A stretch of 64,000 bases of DNA from an uncultured Pelagibacteraceae bacterium (GCA_902627045.1 CACOHP010000001.1:124001-188000); one strand, 5' to 3'. Shown: positions 36,981-47,878, counted from the first letter of the stretch. Numbers and translations are program-made. Notes: generated by a model from the letters alone, not told the origin.

Positions 36981-38255
36981 ATGAGTGCAGAGAATATATC
37001 GTACGATCTAAAAAGGTTTGCTGGAATTAAAAGAGATTATACCCCAGAAGAAGTAGAGAGGTTAAGGGGCTCAATAAAAATTGAGTATTCATTATGTAAG
37101 CAACAATCAATTAAATTATGGAACCTTTTAAATACAGAGCCATATGTTAATACTTTAGGATCGTTATCTGGAAATCATGCTGTTCAACATGCAAAAGCTG
37201 GGCTTAAAGCAATTTATTTAAGTGGTTGGCAAGTAGCAGCTGATGCAAATAGTGCTGGTGAAATGTATCCAGATCAATCTTTATATCCCTATGATAGTGC
37301 ACCAAAATTAGTTGAGTCTATGAATAATGCTTTAATTAGAGCAGATCAAATTCAACATATGGAAATTATTGATGGTGATATGAAAAAAGATAAAAGAACA
37401 GATTACATGCTTCCAATTATTGCAGATGGTGAAGCAGGTTTCGGAGGACCCTTAAATGTTTTTGAGCTTGCAAAAAAATTCATCAAAGCTGGTGCTGCTG
37501 GAGTACACTTTGAAGATCAATTAGCGAGTGAAAAAAAGTGTGGTCATATGGGTGGTAAAGTTCTTGTTCCCACAGGAACAATGATAAAAAATTTAAAAGC
37601 TGCAAGATTAGCTGCTGATATAGCTGATGTTCCATTAATAATATTAGCACGAACAGATGCGAATGCTGCTAAACTTATAACCAATGATCATGATGATAAC
37701 GATAAACCTTTTTTAACCGGAGAAAGATCGCCAGAAGGTTTTTATTATGTCAAGGCAGGAATTGATCAGGCGATTTCAAGAGGTTTAGCTTATGCACCTT
37801 ACTCTGATTTAATATGGTGCGAAACAGCAACTCCAAACTTAGCTGAAGCAAAAAAATTTGCAGATGCGATACATGAAAAATTTCCTGGTAAACTTTTAGC
37901 TTATAACTGTTCTCCTTCTTTTAATTGGAAAAAACATTTGACTGACAGTGAAATAGCATCTTTTCAAACTGAAATTAGCAAAATGGGTTATAAATTTCAG
38001 TTTATAACTCTGGCTGGATTTCATACTCAAAATATTGCTATATTTGAATTAGCTGAAAAATATAAAAAAGAAGGAATGTCTGCTTATTCAAGAATTCAAC
38101 AACAAGAATTTGCCCGTGAAAAAGATGGATACACAAGTGTTAAACATCAGAGAGAAGTTGGTACGTCTTACTTTGACTCAGTGTCGAATACAATTAGTAG
38201 TGGGAAAAGTTCAACTACAGCAATGGATGGCTCTACAGAGTCTGAACAATTTTAA
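36981..38255 (+). CDS. aceA: Isocitrate lyase
   Basis: [77 protein letters not shown]. Confidence 0.97.
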   Translation: MSAENISYDLKRFAGIKRDYTPEEVERLRGSIKIEYSLCKQQSIKLWNLLNTEPYVNTLGSLSGNHAVQHAKAGLKAIYLSGWQVAADANSAGEMYPDQSLYPYDSAPKLVESMNNALIRADQIQHMEIIDGDMKKDKRTDYMLPIIADGEAGFGGPLNVFELAKKFIKAGAAGVHFEDQLASEKKCGHMGGKVLVPTGTMIKNLKAARLAADIADVPLIILARTDANAAKLITNDHDDNDKPFLTGERSPEGFYYVKAGIDQAISRGLAYAPYSDLIWCETATPNLAEAKKFADAIHEKFPGKLLAYNCSPSFNWKKHLTDSEIASFQTEISKMGYKFQFITLAGFHTQNIAIFELAEKYKKEGMSAYSRIQQQEFAREKDGYTSVKHQREVGTSYFDSVSNTISSGKSSTTAMDGSTESEQF

Positions 38256-38281
38256 AATATTTCCTCTTATATATTAATCAT

Positions 38282-38309
38282 TAACTGGCCCTTTTTACAG
38301 GGTCAGTTA
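38282..38309. terminator. Rho-independent terminator between convergent aceA and purF-chimera
   Basis: TAACTG-GCCCT-ttttac-AGGGT-CAGTTA followed by T-rich tract. Confidence 0.8.
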
Positions 38310-39728
38310 ATTTTTTATGTTATAGCCCTTTTTTAGTAACGCTGAGACAGTAAAAATACAAATAGTCAAAAATAAAACCATCAAGCCAACACTAAGCCAA
38401 ATATTAAAATCTGAAATACCATAAAACGAATACCTCAATCCATTAATCAAATAAACAACAGGATTAAAGTAAGTAATCATTTGCCAAAACTCTGGGAGCA
38501 TATCTAATGAATACAAACTTCCACCTAAAAAAACCATTGGGGTTATTACTAAAGAGGGAATAATCGACATTTGTTCAAAATCTTTACTCACTATACCGAT
38601 CAAAAAGCCAAACAAAGCAAAAGTAAAAGATACAAGAATTATTTTTTTATTTTTAATAGTTGACTGGTTAGCATTTAATTTTAATTTTACTCCTAAACTT
38701 CTTATCTTTTGTATTGGTTCTATGAAAGTTCTGCCAACATAATGATTTCTCGTAAGTCCTAATTCAAAGTTGATATCAAGATACTGAGCAAAACCAAGAG
38801 CTGCAGCATTACCAGAATCTGGGACTGGAACAACTATATCTGCTTTTAAATCATTTTCTTTAGCTAATTCCTTACCGAGATTTTTTCGATGCTCGTAAGC
38901 ACTCTTGCCACTCAAAATACTATCAGGTCTTGAAAAGTAAATATATTCAAAAACACACGGCCTTATTTTTCTAGTAGGAAAAGGTTTAATGCTTTTAATC
39001 TTATTATCTTCAATTAAAACAATCTCTCCATTGTCAACCTCTCTTACAAATTTTGCACCTATTATATCTAAAGCACAAGTCTCTGACGAGAGAACATAAC
39101 TATTATTTAGTTTACCAATTACAAGCGGTCTTATTCCATAGGGATCTCTCACACCTATTAATGAGGTCTGAGTTAGCATGACCAAAGAGTAACCTCCTTG
39201 GATTTGAAATACTGCATCTACAATTTTATCGATAGTTTTTTTTCTTTTTGATCTTGCTATCAATTGGACAATAGTTTCAGTATCTGATGTTGTATAAAAA
39301 ATAGCACCTTCATCGACTAATTTTTTTCTTAATGAAATTGAGTTTGTAAGATTACCGTTGTGAGCAACACCAATACCACCTGCATTAGTATCAGCAAAAA
39401 AAGGTTGTAAATTTCTTAAAGTATTCTCACCAGTGGTACTATATCTATTATGTCCGATCGCATAATTTCCTCTCAATCTACTTAATATCTTTTCTTTGTT
39501 AAAATTATCTCCAACTAAACCGAATCTTTTTTCTGAAAAATAATGTGATCCATCAAATGATACTATTCCACAACCCTCTTGACCTCTATGTTGTAGTGCA
39601 TGCAAACCTAAAGCAGTGAGAGCCGCAGCATCTTTGGTATCACTTATACCAAATACTCCACATTCCTCTTTAAGTTTTGGATTAAAGTTGTTTAATTTTT
39701 TCTTTAGAGTCTTGATAAGTTTTTTCAT
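38307..39728 (-). CDS. Chimeric ORF: N-terminal PurF amidophosphoribosyltransferase (truncated before PRPP loop) fused to C-terminus of ABC-2 type permease; junction near 38630
   Basis: EECGVFGISDTKDAAALTALGLHALQHRGQEGCGIVSFDG...KKIILV (PurF) then SFTFALFGFLIGIVSKDFEQMSIIPSLVITPMVFLGGSLYSLDMLPEFWQMITYFNPVVYLINGLRYSFYG (ABC-2 permease). VDDSIVRGTT motif absent. Confidence 0.9.
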   Translation of the reverse strand: MKKLIKTLKKKLNNFNPKLKEECGVFGISDTKDAAALTALGLHALQHRGQEGCGIVSFDGSHYFSEKRFGLVGDNFNKEKILSRLRGNYAIGHNRYSTTGENTLRNLQPFFADTNAGGIGVAHNGNLTNSISLRKKLVDEGAIFYTTSDTETIVQLIARSKRKKTIDKIVDAVFQIQGGYSLVMLTQTSLIGVRDPYGIRPLVIGKLNNSYVLSSETCALDIIGAKFVREVDNGEIVLIEDNKIKSIKPFPTRKIRPCVFEYIYFSRPDSILSGKSAYEHRKNLGKELAKENDLKADIVVPVPDSGNAAALGFAQYLDINFELGLTRNHYVGRTFIEPIQKIRSLGVKLKLNANQSTIKNKKIILVSFTFALFGFLIGIVSKDFEQMSIIPSLVITPMVFLGGSLYSLDMLPEFWQMITYFNPVVYLINGLRYSFYGISDFNIWLSVGLMVLFLTICIFTVSALLKKGYNIKN

Positions 39729-40224
39729 CCGGAAATTCTTTTAACAAATAATTACTACCTTTTTTCAAATATGGAAAGATGTATGATTTATTATGATTTA
39801 TAGGCCATTTATCATGATTATAAACAACATGTACTGCAGAAAATATACAAACAGCGATTATGTAAGATCTTACGAATCCAAAAAAAAAGCCGAAAATTGT
39901 GTCTAAATTTCCAAGCCCCGTATATTTGACGGCTTTGCTAATTCCTTTGTTAATCAATAATATAAAAAATATTACTACTATAAAAATACTTATACCTAGA
40001 GCAATATCCAAAATATATTCATTGTCTATAATATCTTTGACATAAGGTTTAATTCTTGGGAAAATAATTAAAGTTAAAACATATGCTAATAACCATTTGG
40101 CCATAGCCAGCACACTTAATACGAAACCTTTTATATAGCATTTAATCAAGGATAATATTGTTATTATTAAGTAAATCAAATCTAAAACTGATATTGAATT
40201 ATAAAACTCTTTAAAAATTTCCAT
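39682..40224 (-). CDS. cvpA: CvpA family protein
   Basis: Multi-TM protein upstream of purF; VLDLIYLIITILSLIKCYIKGFVLSVLAMAKWLLAYVLTLI...FGFFFGFVRSYIIAV. Confidence 0.85.
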   Translation of the reverse strand: MEIFKEFYNSISVLDLIYLIITILSLIKCYIKGFVLSVLAMAKWLLAYVLTLIIFPRIKPYVKDIIDNEYILDIALGISIFIVVIFFILLINKGISKAVKYTGLGNLDTIFGFFFGFVRSYIIAVCIFSAVHVVYNHDKWPINHNKSYIFPYLKKGSNYLLKEFPDEKTYQDSKEKIKQL

Positions 40225-40232
40225 TTCAAATT

Positions 40233-42617
40233 TTATTTTTCAAATGGTTTAATCAATAAGATTAAGGATGGCAAAAGGGTTAAAACAGATATCATCGCAA
40301 GCAACATGGCAATTCCTGTAAAAATACCAAAATAAATTGTAGGAATAAAATTAGATAAAATTAAGATTGAAAAACCAAAAACAATGGTGATTGATGTATT
40401 TAAAATTGCCCTACCAACTGTTGAATGACAAATTTTGACTGTTTCATTATAATTATTCAGATTTTTATATTCTTCTTTAAAACGATAAATATAATGAATA
40501 CTATTATCAACAGCTATACCTATAGTTATAGCTGCTATTGTAATTGTCATCATATCTAAAGGAATACCAAGTAGGCCAATTATTCCTAATATAAAAAAGG
40601 CTGCTATAAAATTTGGAACTACACCAATTAATGAGAGTTTTATATTTTTAAAAAGAATTAGAAACATTACAAAAATACCAATCATAACAAATCCAAGGGT
40701 TAAGATTTGTGATTTAAATAGACTTTGAAGTAAATTATTAAATAAAATCAAAACTCCAGCTAGTTTAAATTCTTTTTTTTCGAGTCCCAATTTATTTTGT
40801 AAGTCATAATTTATTTTCTTTAATAAATCATTTCTTCTTAAGTCTTTTTTAGAGTCTATAATTCTGAGATTTATCCTTGCCTCATTATTTTCTATAGAAA
40901 TATAGGGATCAACAATTTCTGTTCTAATACTTTGAGGAATTTTTGAATAAAGAACTCCCATTTCTAAAGTACCTAATGGTTTATTATTGTTAAGCAAAGT
41001 TGCGACATCAATAATTGAGGAAAAAGATAGAACCTTACCGATTTCTGGCAGGCTATCTAAATAATTATGGACTGATGCAATTTTATCAATTTTATCTTTT
41101 GTAAACCAATATTTTTTTTCATCCTCTTCATTATTTTCATTTTCCCAATCTTCAAATTCATCATCATTAGTCTCTGCTTTGTTTTTTGGAAATTTTAGAA
41201 TTACTTCTAACGGTGTGGTACCACCTAATTTTTCATCAATAAGTTTCATGCCTTTATAAATTTCAGTTTTTTTACTAAAATAATTTATAAAACTATTTTC
41301 AACTTCAAGACGGCTAATGCCAATGATGCTAAATAAAATAACAATTCCAGTTAGGATAAAAATTGACTTTTGATATTCCCGTGAAAGCTTGGAAAAGAAA
41401 GATGTAATCTTAGATATTTCATATTTAACAAGAGAAACATTTTCTTTTGGCACAAAATTAATAAGAGTTGGCAGTAACGTAAATGTAATAATGAATGAGA
41501 TCATTAACCCCATTGTCATCATCCAGCCAAAATCTATTATAGGTTTTATTTCACTAAATATTAAAGACAAAAAAGCGATAATTGTTGTTATTACAGTATA
41601 TAAGATTGGCCAAAACATTTTCTTAGTAGTTAAAATCAAAAGATCTAAAATATTTTTATTAGGAAAATTTTCTTTTAGTTGTAAAAAACGTGTGCTCATA
41701 TGGATATTCATTGCCATAGTCAAAATTAACATTAAGGCAATAAAATTTGAGGAAATCACTGTCACTTTCCATCCTAACAAACCGAGTAAACCAGTCATTA
41801 TAATTACCGAGAAAAAGCAGCTACTTATTGGAACCAATATCCAAATTAATTTTCTAAAGATATACCACAGTGTTATAATTATAAATAAAAGAACACCTAA
41901 TCCAAAAACAACTATATCACTTTTAATAAAAGTCATCATATCATCTGCAATCATAGGTATTCCGCCTAAATGAATCTTACCTATATTTTCATAACTTTTA
42001 ATTACATCTCTAATTTCAATAATATTTTTATGATTTTGTTTTTTTATCTTGTCCTTATGAATTTCGATTTCCTCTTTAGATTTATTTTCAATATCATCTA
42101 AAGGCTTATTTTCTTTTAAATAAACAATAATTCCACTAGTTTTACCGTCCTCACTAATAACGAAGTTTCTAAAAACTGGACTACCAATTATTTCTTTAAA
42201 TCCTCTATCTTTATTTACATCCTCATCTTTAAGAGTTTTGAAATTTTCTAATCTTTCTTGTAATGGGGCCTCTGAATTATCTAACAAAGGAATATCTAAT
42301 AAAGTAACCACGCTATGTACCCAGTCCAAACTTTGAATTTTATATTTTAGACTCAATAGATTGTTGATTGAGGTGTCTGTAATCATACCCTCATTAGGTG
42401 TATAGGTAAGGATCAAAAATTCTTTTGATCCATAACGTTCATTTAATTCTTGAAGATATCTAAGATCAGGATCACCATCTATTAATAAAGTTTCAGAAGA
42501 TGCATCTAACCTAAAATCTTTTGACTGATAGCCAAATCCACATAAAGCTATAATTAGAATTAATAGTATAAAGTGAGGTTTTTTTAATACAAAATTTTGA
42601 TAAAAATGGGTGAACAT
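40233..42617 (-). CDS. RND/MMPL superfamily transporter
   Basis: Two sets of TM helices; GIAVDNSIHYIYRFKEEYKN; DASSETLLIDGDPDLRYLQELNERYGSKEFLILTYTP. Confidence 0.88.
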   Translation of the reverse strand: MFTHFYQNFVLKKPHFILLILIIALCGFGYQSKDFRLDASSETLLIDGDPDLRYLQELNERYGSKEFLILTYTPNEGMITDTSINNLLSLKYKIQSLDWVHSVVTLLDIPLLDNSEAPLQERLENFKTLKDEDVNKDRGFKEIIGSPVFRNFVISEDGKTSGIIVYLKENKPLDDIENKSKEEIEIHKDKIKKQNHKNIIEIRDVIKSYENIGKIHLGGIPMIADDMMTFIKSDIVVFGLGVLLFIIITLWYIFRKLIWILVPISSCFFSVIIMTGLLGLLGWKVTVISSNFIALMLILTMAMNIHMSTRFLQLKENFPNKNILDLLILTTKKMFWPILYTVITTIIAFLSLIFSEIKPIIDFGWMMTMGLMISFIITFTLLPTLINFVPKENVSLVKYEISKITSFFSKLSREYQKSIFILTGIVILFSIIGISRLEVENSFINYFSKKTEIYKGMKLIDEKLGGTTPLEVILKFPKNKAETNDDEFEDWENENNEEDEKKYWFTKDKIDKIASVHNYLDSLPEIGKVLSFSSIIDVATLLNNNKPLGTLEMGVLYSKIPQSIRTEIVDPYISIENNEARINLRIIDSKKDLRRNDLLKKINYDLQNKLGLEKKEFKLAGVLILFNNLLQSLFKSQILTLGFVMIGIFVMFLILFKNIKLSLIGVVPNFIAAFFILGIIGLLGIPLDMMTITIAAITIGIAVDNSIHYIYRFKEEYKNLNNYNETVKICHSTVGRAILNTSITIVFGFSILILSNFIPTIYFGIFTGIAMLLAMISVLTLLPSLILLIKPFEK

Positions 42618-42638
42618 TAACCATATTTATATTGGAAT

Positions 42639-44057
42639 TTATGTATTTTGAGTATCTTTAAATTTAGTAAACATTGCCTCAAATTCAAGGAATACATTCC
42701 CAGTAGGGCCATGTCTTTGTTTACCAATAATTAATTCAGCCAGATTAGAAACTTCATTCATTTTAGCCTGCCATTCAGCATGTTCCACTGTAGCAGGTTT
42801 TGGCTCTTTATTTTCAAGGTAATAGGATTCTCTATAAACAAACATAACAACATCAGCATCTTGCTCTATTGAACCTGACTCTCTTAAATCAGATAATTGA
42901 GGTTTTTTATTATCTCTTTGTTCTACTTGTCTTGATAGTTGTGAGAGAGCCACAACCGGCACAGATAATTCTTTAGCTATTGCTTTTAATCCTTGAGTAA
43001 TTTCTGAAACTTCTTGAACGCGTCCCTCTTTATAGTTCAAAGTTCCTCTCATTAATTGAATGTAATCAACAATTATCATATCAAGCCCATGAATTCTCTT
43101 AATTCGCCTAGCTCTATTGCTCACAGCGGCAATAGTTATTGCGGGTGTCTCATCTATATATAATGGTAATTCAGAAATGTTTTTTGACGTCTCAATAAAT
43201 TTATCAAATTGCTCATCAGAAATTCTTCCTCGTCTTATATCGTTCGATTTTATTTTGGACTGTTCTGCTAAAATTCTTGTTGATAATTGCTCAGAAGACA
43301 TCTCCAAGGAAAAAAATACAATACTAGATTTTCTTCCACTTTCTTGTAATTTTTTTGATGCATTAAAAGCAATATTTGTTGCTAGAGCTGTTTTTCCCAT
43401 TCCTGGTCGTCCTGCGATAATAATTAAATCAGACTTATGTAAACCACCTAATCTATCATCTAAATCTCTTAATCCTGTCGGAACACCTACGATACCCTCC
43501 TCATTTTTATACGCTGCAGAAGCCATATCAATTGTTTCTTTCAATGCTTTATCAAATTTTATTATTGATGAGTTAAACGAGCCTTTTTCTGCTAATTTAA
43601 ACAATTCTTTTTCAGAGTCCTCAATTATGGTTTGCCCATTTATATTGAGGTCACTTAATTTTGCATTATCAATAGTCTGCTCTGATATTTTAATAAGTTC
43701 TCTTCGTACAAACATGTCGTATACAATCTTAGAATACTCGATAGCTTGTCTCAACGAAGTTGAAAATTTTGTAATTTTGACTAAATATTCTGGAATATCT
43801 AAATCATCTTTCTCATTTTCAAAATGATTTTTAAGAGTAATTGGATTAGCCAATAATCCTTTATAAATCAATCCCTCTATGGCCGCAAAAATTTTCTGGT
43901 GCATAGGATCATAAAAATTAGTGCTTGAAATAATTAAACTTAAATCATCAAAAATTTCATTAGATACTAATATTGATCCTATAACAGATTGTTCAGCTTC
44001 GATATTGTTTGGTAACTCTTTAAAACTGTCCTTTATAACACTCAGACTTTTTTCCAT
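42639..44057 (-). CDS. dnaB: Replicative DNA helicase
   Basis: PNNIEAEQSVIGSIL; LIIIAGRPGMGKTALATNIA; SLEMSSEQLSTRILAE; VPVVALSQLSRQVEQR. Confidence 0.97.
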   Translation of the reverse strand: MEKSLSVIKDSFKELPNNIEAEQSVIGSILVSNEIFDDLSLIISSTNFYDPMHQKIFAAIEGLIYKGLLANPITLKNHFENEKDDLDIPEYLVKITKFSTSLRQAIEYSKIVYDMFVRRELIKISEQTIDNAKLSDLNINGQTIIEDSEKELFKLAEKGSFNSSIIKFDKALKETIDMASAAYKNEEGIVGVPTGLRDLDDRLGGLHKSDLIIIAGRPGMGKTALATNIAFNASKKLQESGRKSSIVFFSLEMSSEQLSTRILAEQSKIKSNDIRRGRISDEQFDKFIETSKNISELPLYIDETPAITIAAVSNRARRIKRIHGLDMIIVDYIQLMRGTLNYKEGRVQEVSEITQGLKAIAKELSVPVVALSQLSRQVEQRDNKKPQLSDLRESGSIEQDADVVMFVYRESYYLENKEPKPATVEHAEWQAKMNEVSNLAELIIGKQRHGPTGNVFLEFEAMFTKFKDTQNT

Positions 44058-44123
44058 TTAATAAACATATCATACAATAATATAATTTATTTTTTAAAAT
44101 TTGCTGGGGAAAAAATTGTATAA

Positions 44124-44582
44124 TTATTGAATTACCTCTGATGAAACCACATTAATAATAATCTCTGCATCAACTTCTGAGTGTAGGCTAATTTTTACTT
44201 TAAATTTACCAGTTGATTTAATATCCTTTAATGGCTGTATCATCGAAGGTTTAATTTCTTGATTGTCTATTTCTTTGATTAATTTTGAAATTTCTGTTGG
44301 TTTCACAGAACCATATAATTCATTATTTTCAGTACTTAACTTTTCAATTTTATATTCTTTTTTATTAATTTTCTCTAAAATTTTTTTTGCCTCTTGTTTT
44401 TTTTCATTATCTTTTTTTGAAAGCTCAGTTTTTATCTTTTCTACTTTGGTTATATTTTCTTTTGATGCGTATAAGGCTTTTTTATTTTCAATTAAAAAAT
44501 TCCTAGCAAATCCTCTTTTAACATCTATAATTTCACCAATAGTGCCAATTTTTTTCAAATTTTCTAGCAAGATTACTTTCAT
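44124..44582 (-). CDS. rplI: Ribosomal protein bL9
   Basis: MKVILLENLKKIGTIGEIIDVKRGFARNFLIENKKAL. Confidence 0.95.
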   Translation of the reverse strand: MKVILLENLKKIGTIGEIIDVKRGFARNFLIENKKALYASKENITKVEKIKTELSKKDNEKKQEAKKILEKINKKEYKIEKLSTENNELYGSVKPTEISKLIKEIDNQEIKPSMIQPLKDIKSTGKFKVKISLHSEVDAEIIINVVSSEVIQ

Positions 44583-44583
44583 A

Positions 44584-44856
44584 TTAAATTAAAGCTAAAT
44601 TTCTAGCTCTTTTGATTGATAGTGACAGCTCCCTTTGCTTTTTTTGACTGACATTGGTAATACGCGATGGAAGTATTTTACCATTTTCTGAAGTATATTT
44701 TTTTAATAGCTTTATATTTTTGTAATCAATAGTTGGAGCACCTTTAATGGAAAGTGGACAACTTTTTTTAAATTTATATTTATTGGGTTGAAATATACTA
44801 AGCTTAGCAAAATTACTCTGTTTGTTTTTTTTATTTCCTAATTGTCTTTTTGGCAT
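44584..44856 (-). CDS. rpsR: Ribosomal protein bS18
   Basis: [58 protein letters not shown]. Confidence 0.95.
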   Translation of the reverse strand: MPKRQLGNKKNKQSNFAKLSIFQPNKYKFKKSCPLSIKGAPTIDYKNIKLLKKYTSENGKILPSRITNVSQKKQRELSLSIKRARNLALI

Positions 44857-44870
44857 AATCTCTCTAATTT

Positions 44871-45251
44871 TTAATTTTCTAATTCATTTTTTTTATTAAA
44901 GTAATTTGTTTTTAAATCAAATTTTTTAACCCTAACTGTCAGATACCTTAAAAGTTTCTTATCGATTGACTCATTTTTTTCCAACTCATTTATTGCTTTC
45001 CCGTCACATTTGATCTTAAAGTGTATATAGCTACCCTTTTTATTTTTTTTGATTAAATAAGAAAGATTTAATAATCCCCAGTTTTCAGTTTTTACAATCT
45101 CTCCCTCGTTTTTACTAATAATCTTAGAGTATTTATCTATTAGTTGTTTTATATCGCTAGGTGATGCGTCTTGTCTTGCTATAATTGTATGTTCGTATAA
45201 ATTCATTAAAATTTTTAAAAAAAATGAGGATATACTATTATAAATCTTCAA
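44871..45251 (-). CDS. rpsF: Ribosomal protein bS6; start likely internal (MNLYEH)
   Basis: [24 protein letters not shown]...[25 protein letters not shown]...[11 protein letters not shown]. Confidence 0.94.
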   Translation of the reverse strand: MKIYNSISSFFLKILMNLYEHTIIARQDASPSDIKQLIDKYSKIISKNEGEIVKTENWGLLNLSYLIKKNKKGSYIHFKIKCDGKAINELEKNESIDKKLLRYLTVRVKKFDLKTNYFNKKNELEN

Positions 45252-45289
45252 TTACAATAGTTAAAAAGTTTAAAAAATAGGTTTTTTTT

Positions 45290-46216
45290 ATGTTTTCAGT
45301 AATTTTCCCAGGTCAAGGATCACAATTAGTTGGGATGGGAAAAGAATTTTTTAGTAAATATGATTTGGTTAAGCAATTGTTTAAAAAAGCTGATGAAGCC
45401 TTGGAATTTAATATATCAAAACTAATTCTGGATGGTCCAAAAGAAAAGTTAGATTTAACTATTAATACTCAGCCAGCAATATTTTTAGTTAGCTTCTCAT
45501 TGTATAAATTAATTACACAAGAATTTAAAAAAGACCTTACAAAAGCAAAATATTTTGCAGGTCACTCTTTGGGTGAATATTCAGCATTATCAGCAGCAGG
45601 CTATCTAGATTTTTCAGATACGTTAAAACTTTTAAGAATTAGAGGTGATGCAATGCAAAATTCTGTTCCTAATGGTGAAGGCGGCATGTTAGCAATTCTC
45701 GGATCAACAGTTGTAGAAATAGAAGAAATTTTAAGTGAGCACAATATGAACCCAAATATTCAAATTGCTAATGATAATTCAGAGGGTCAGCTTGTATTAA
45801 GTGGAAGAAATATTGATCTAGATATGTTAGTAAAAGTTCTCAAATCTAAAAAAATTAAAAACTTGAAGTTACCAGTTAGCGCTCCTTTTCATTGTAAATT
45901 AATGAATAAAGCAACAGAAATTATGAGAAAGGAAATAGATAAATTATCTTTTCATGATTCTAAAAATAAATTGATATCCAATGTAACCGCTGATGAAATT
46001 TCAGATAAAAATGAGCTAAAAAAATTATTAATCTCCCAAATTGAAAATAGAGTTAGATGGAGAGAAAGTGTAATAAATATGATTGATAAAGGTGTCGATC
46101 ATTTTATCGAAATTGGACCTGGAAAAGTTTTGTCAGGCTTAGTAAAAAGAATCAATAAAAATGTAAAAATCAATACAATTAATAACGAGAGTGATATAAA
46201 AGATTTAGAGATATGA
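45290..46216 (+). CDS. fabD: Malonyl CoA-ACP transacylase
   Basis: FPGQGSQLVGMGKEF, GHSLGEYSALSAAG, VSAPFHCKLM, EIGPGKVLSGL. Confidence 0.96.
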   Translation: MFSVIFPGQGSQLVGMGKEFFSKYDLVKQLFKKADEALEFNISKLILDGPKEKLDLTINTQPAIFLVSFSLYKLITQEFKKDLTKAKYFAGHSLGEYSALSAAGYLDFSDTLKLLRIRGDAMQNSVPNGEGGMLAILGSTVVEIEEILSEHNMNPNIQIANDNSEGQLVLSGRNIDLDMLVKVLKSKKIKNLKLPVSAPFHCKLMNKATEIMRKEIDKLSFHDSKNKLISNVTADEISDKNELKKLLISQIENRVRWRESVINMIDKGVDHFIEIGPGKVLSGLVKRINKNVKINTINNESDIKDLEI

Positions 46217-46950
46217 ATGAATTAAAACAAAAAAATATCATAGTAACAGGAGCTTCAGGCGGAATCGGAAATTCAATAGTTGAAAAACTTTATGAAAACG
46301 GAGCCAATATACTTGCGACAGGAACAAAAAAAGAAAAACTAAATGATTTAAAGTTTAAATTTAACAATATAAAAATTTTAAGTTTTGATATATCTCAACA
46401 TAACCAAATTGACGAATTTATTGAAAAAGCTACAAAAGAATTTGGAGGTGATTTGCATTGTCTTATCAACAATGCTGGTATAACTAAGGATAATTTAGCA
46501 ATTAGAATGAGCTTTGAAGAGTGGAAAAAAGTTATTGATGTAAATCTGACATCAACATTCTTATTAAGCAAAGCAGCAATTAAAAAGATGTTAAGAAATA
46601 AAAGTGGAAAAGTTGTTAATATTGCGTCTGTAGTTGGACACACAGGAAATCTTGGACAGGCAAATTATACAGCTGCAAAAGCTGGAATAGTCGCCATGTC
46701 AAAAACTTTAGCTATTGAGTATGCTAAGAAAAATATAAACGTTAATTGTATATCACCTGGTTTTATAAAGAGTAATATGACGGAAATGATTGATTCAAAA
46801 TTTAAGGACATAATCATATCAAAAATTCCATCAGCAAGATTAGGAGAACCCGCAGATGTAGCAAATGCTGTTCTTTTTTTAGCCTCTAATCAGTCTGATT
46901 ATATTAATGGTGAAACATTACATGTTAATGGAGGCATGTATATGGCTTGA
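46213..46950 (+). CDS. fabG: 3-oxoacyl-ACP reductase
   Basis: TGASGGIGNSI, NNAGITKDNLAIRM, NYTAAKAGIVAMSKTLA, GETLHVNGGMYM. Confidence 0.96.
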   Translation: MNELKQKNIIVTGASGGIGNSIVEKLYENGANILATGTKKEKLNDLKFKFNNIKILSFDISQHNQIDEFIEKATKEFGGDLHCLINNAGITKDNLAIRMSFEEWKKVIDVNLTSTFLLSKAAIKKMLRNKSGKVVNIASVVGHTGNLGQANYTAAKAGIVAMSKTLAIEYAKKNINVNCISPGFIKSNMTEMIDSKFKDIIISKIPSARLGEPADVANAVLFLASNQSDYINGETLHVNGGMYMA

Positions 46951-46999
46951 CAAAACATGTATTTAAACTATTAAGAATTTAAAACAAAAAAGGATCAAA

Positions 47000-47239
47000 A
47001 TGTCAGAAGATGTTTCAAGCAAAGTAAAAAAAATAGTTGCAGATCACTTAGGTATTGACGAGGCCAAAGTTACAGAGGAGTCAAGTTTTATAGATGATTT
47101 AGGCGCAGACAGTCTAGATACTGTAGAGCTAGTTATGGCTTTTGAAGAAGAGTTTGGTTCAGAAATTTCTGATAGTGAAGCTGAGAAAATTTTAACAGTT
47201 GGAGATGCTGTAAAATTTATAGAAGGAAAAGCTAACTAA
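47000..47239 (+). CDS. acpP: Acyl carrier protein
   Basis: [46 protein letters not shown]. Confidence 0.97.
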   Translation: MSEDVSSKVKKIVADHLGIDEAKVTEESSFIDDLGADSLDTVELVMAFEEEFGSEISDSEAEKILTVGDAVKFIEGKAN

Positions 47240-47245
47240 CAATTA

Positions 47246-47878
47246 ATGCCCACAAATAGAGATGGGGTGATGATAATTCTTTCTTCTCCCTCTGGAGCTG
47301 GAAAGACCACTTTGGTAGGATTGTTATCTCAAAATTCAAATTTTGAAGTTTCAATATCACACACAACAAGAAAACCTAGACAAAATGAAGTACAAAACAA
47401 AGACTATTATTTTGTAAGTGAGAGTGAATTCAAAAGATTAATAGGAAATGAGGAATTTCTTGAATATGCCAAAGTTTTTAATAATCTTTATGGAACAACT
47501 CGAACTCCAGTAATTGAAAGATTAGACAAAGGAAAAAATGTTTTATTTGATATTGATTGGCAAGGTGCTGATCAGATAAAAAATAAAAAACTAGATTACA
47601 AACTTATAACTTTTTTTATTTTACCACCAAGTAAAGAGGTTTTATTTCAGAGATTATCAAATCGTCATATGGGTGATGAGACTATGGTTGAAGAAAGAAT
47701 GAACCAATTTAACCATGATGTTTTACATTGGATTAATTATGATTACGTTGTAATAAATGATACATTAAACAATTGTTTTTCAAAGATCCTTAACTTAATT
47801 GATGCAGAATTAAATAATGGCTCTAAAGATTACGACAGAGACTTTATAAGAAAACATGTGGAAAAACTAACCTCGTAA
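47246..47878 (+). CDS. gmk: Guanylate kinase
   Basis: [43 protein letters not shown]. Confidence 0.96.
   Translation: MPTNRDGVMIILSSPSGAGKTTLVGLLSQNSNFEVSISHTTRKPRQNEVQNKDYYFVSESEFKRLIGNEEFLEYAKVFNNLYGTTRTPVIERLDKGKNVLFDIDWQGADQIKNKKLDYKLITFFILPPSKEVLFQRLSNRHMGDETMVEERMNQFNHDVLHWINYDYVVINDTLNNCFSKILNLIDAELNNGSKDYDRDFIRKHVEKLTS

Noticed and set aside
41389-41973. 194-aa plus-strand ORF inside the RND transporter gene
   Set aside because: Antisense shadow ORF fully inside a well-supported gene; composition looks like reverse-frame translation.
43117-43827. 236-aa plus-strand ORF inside dnaB
   Set aside because: Antisense to a clearly recognised DnaB; no coherent domain.
44263-44592. 109-aa plus-strand ORF opposite rplI
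   Set aside because: Antisense to ribosomal protein bL9; rejected as coding.
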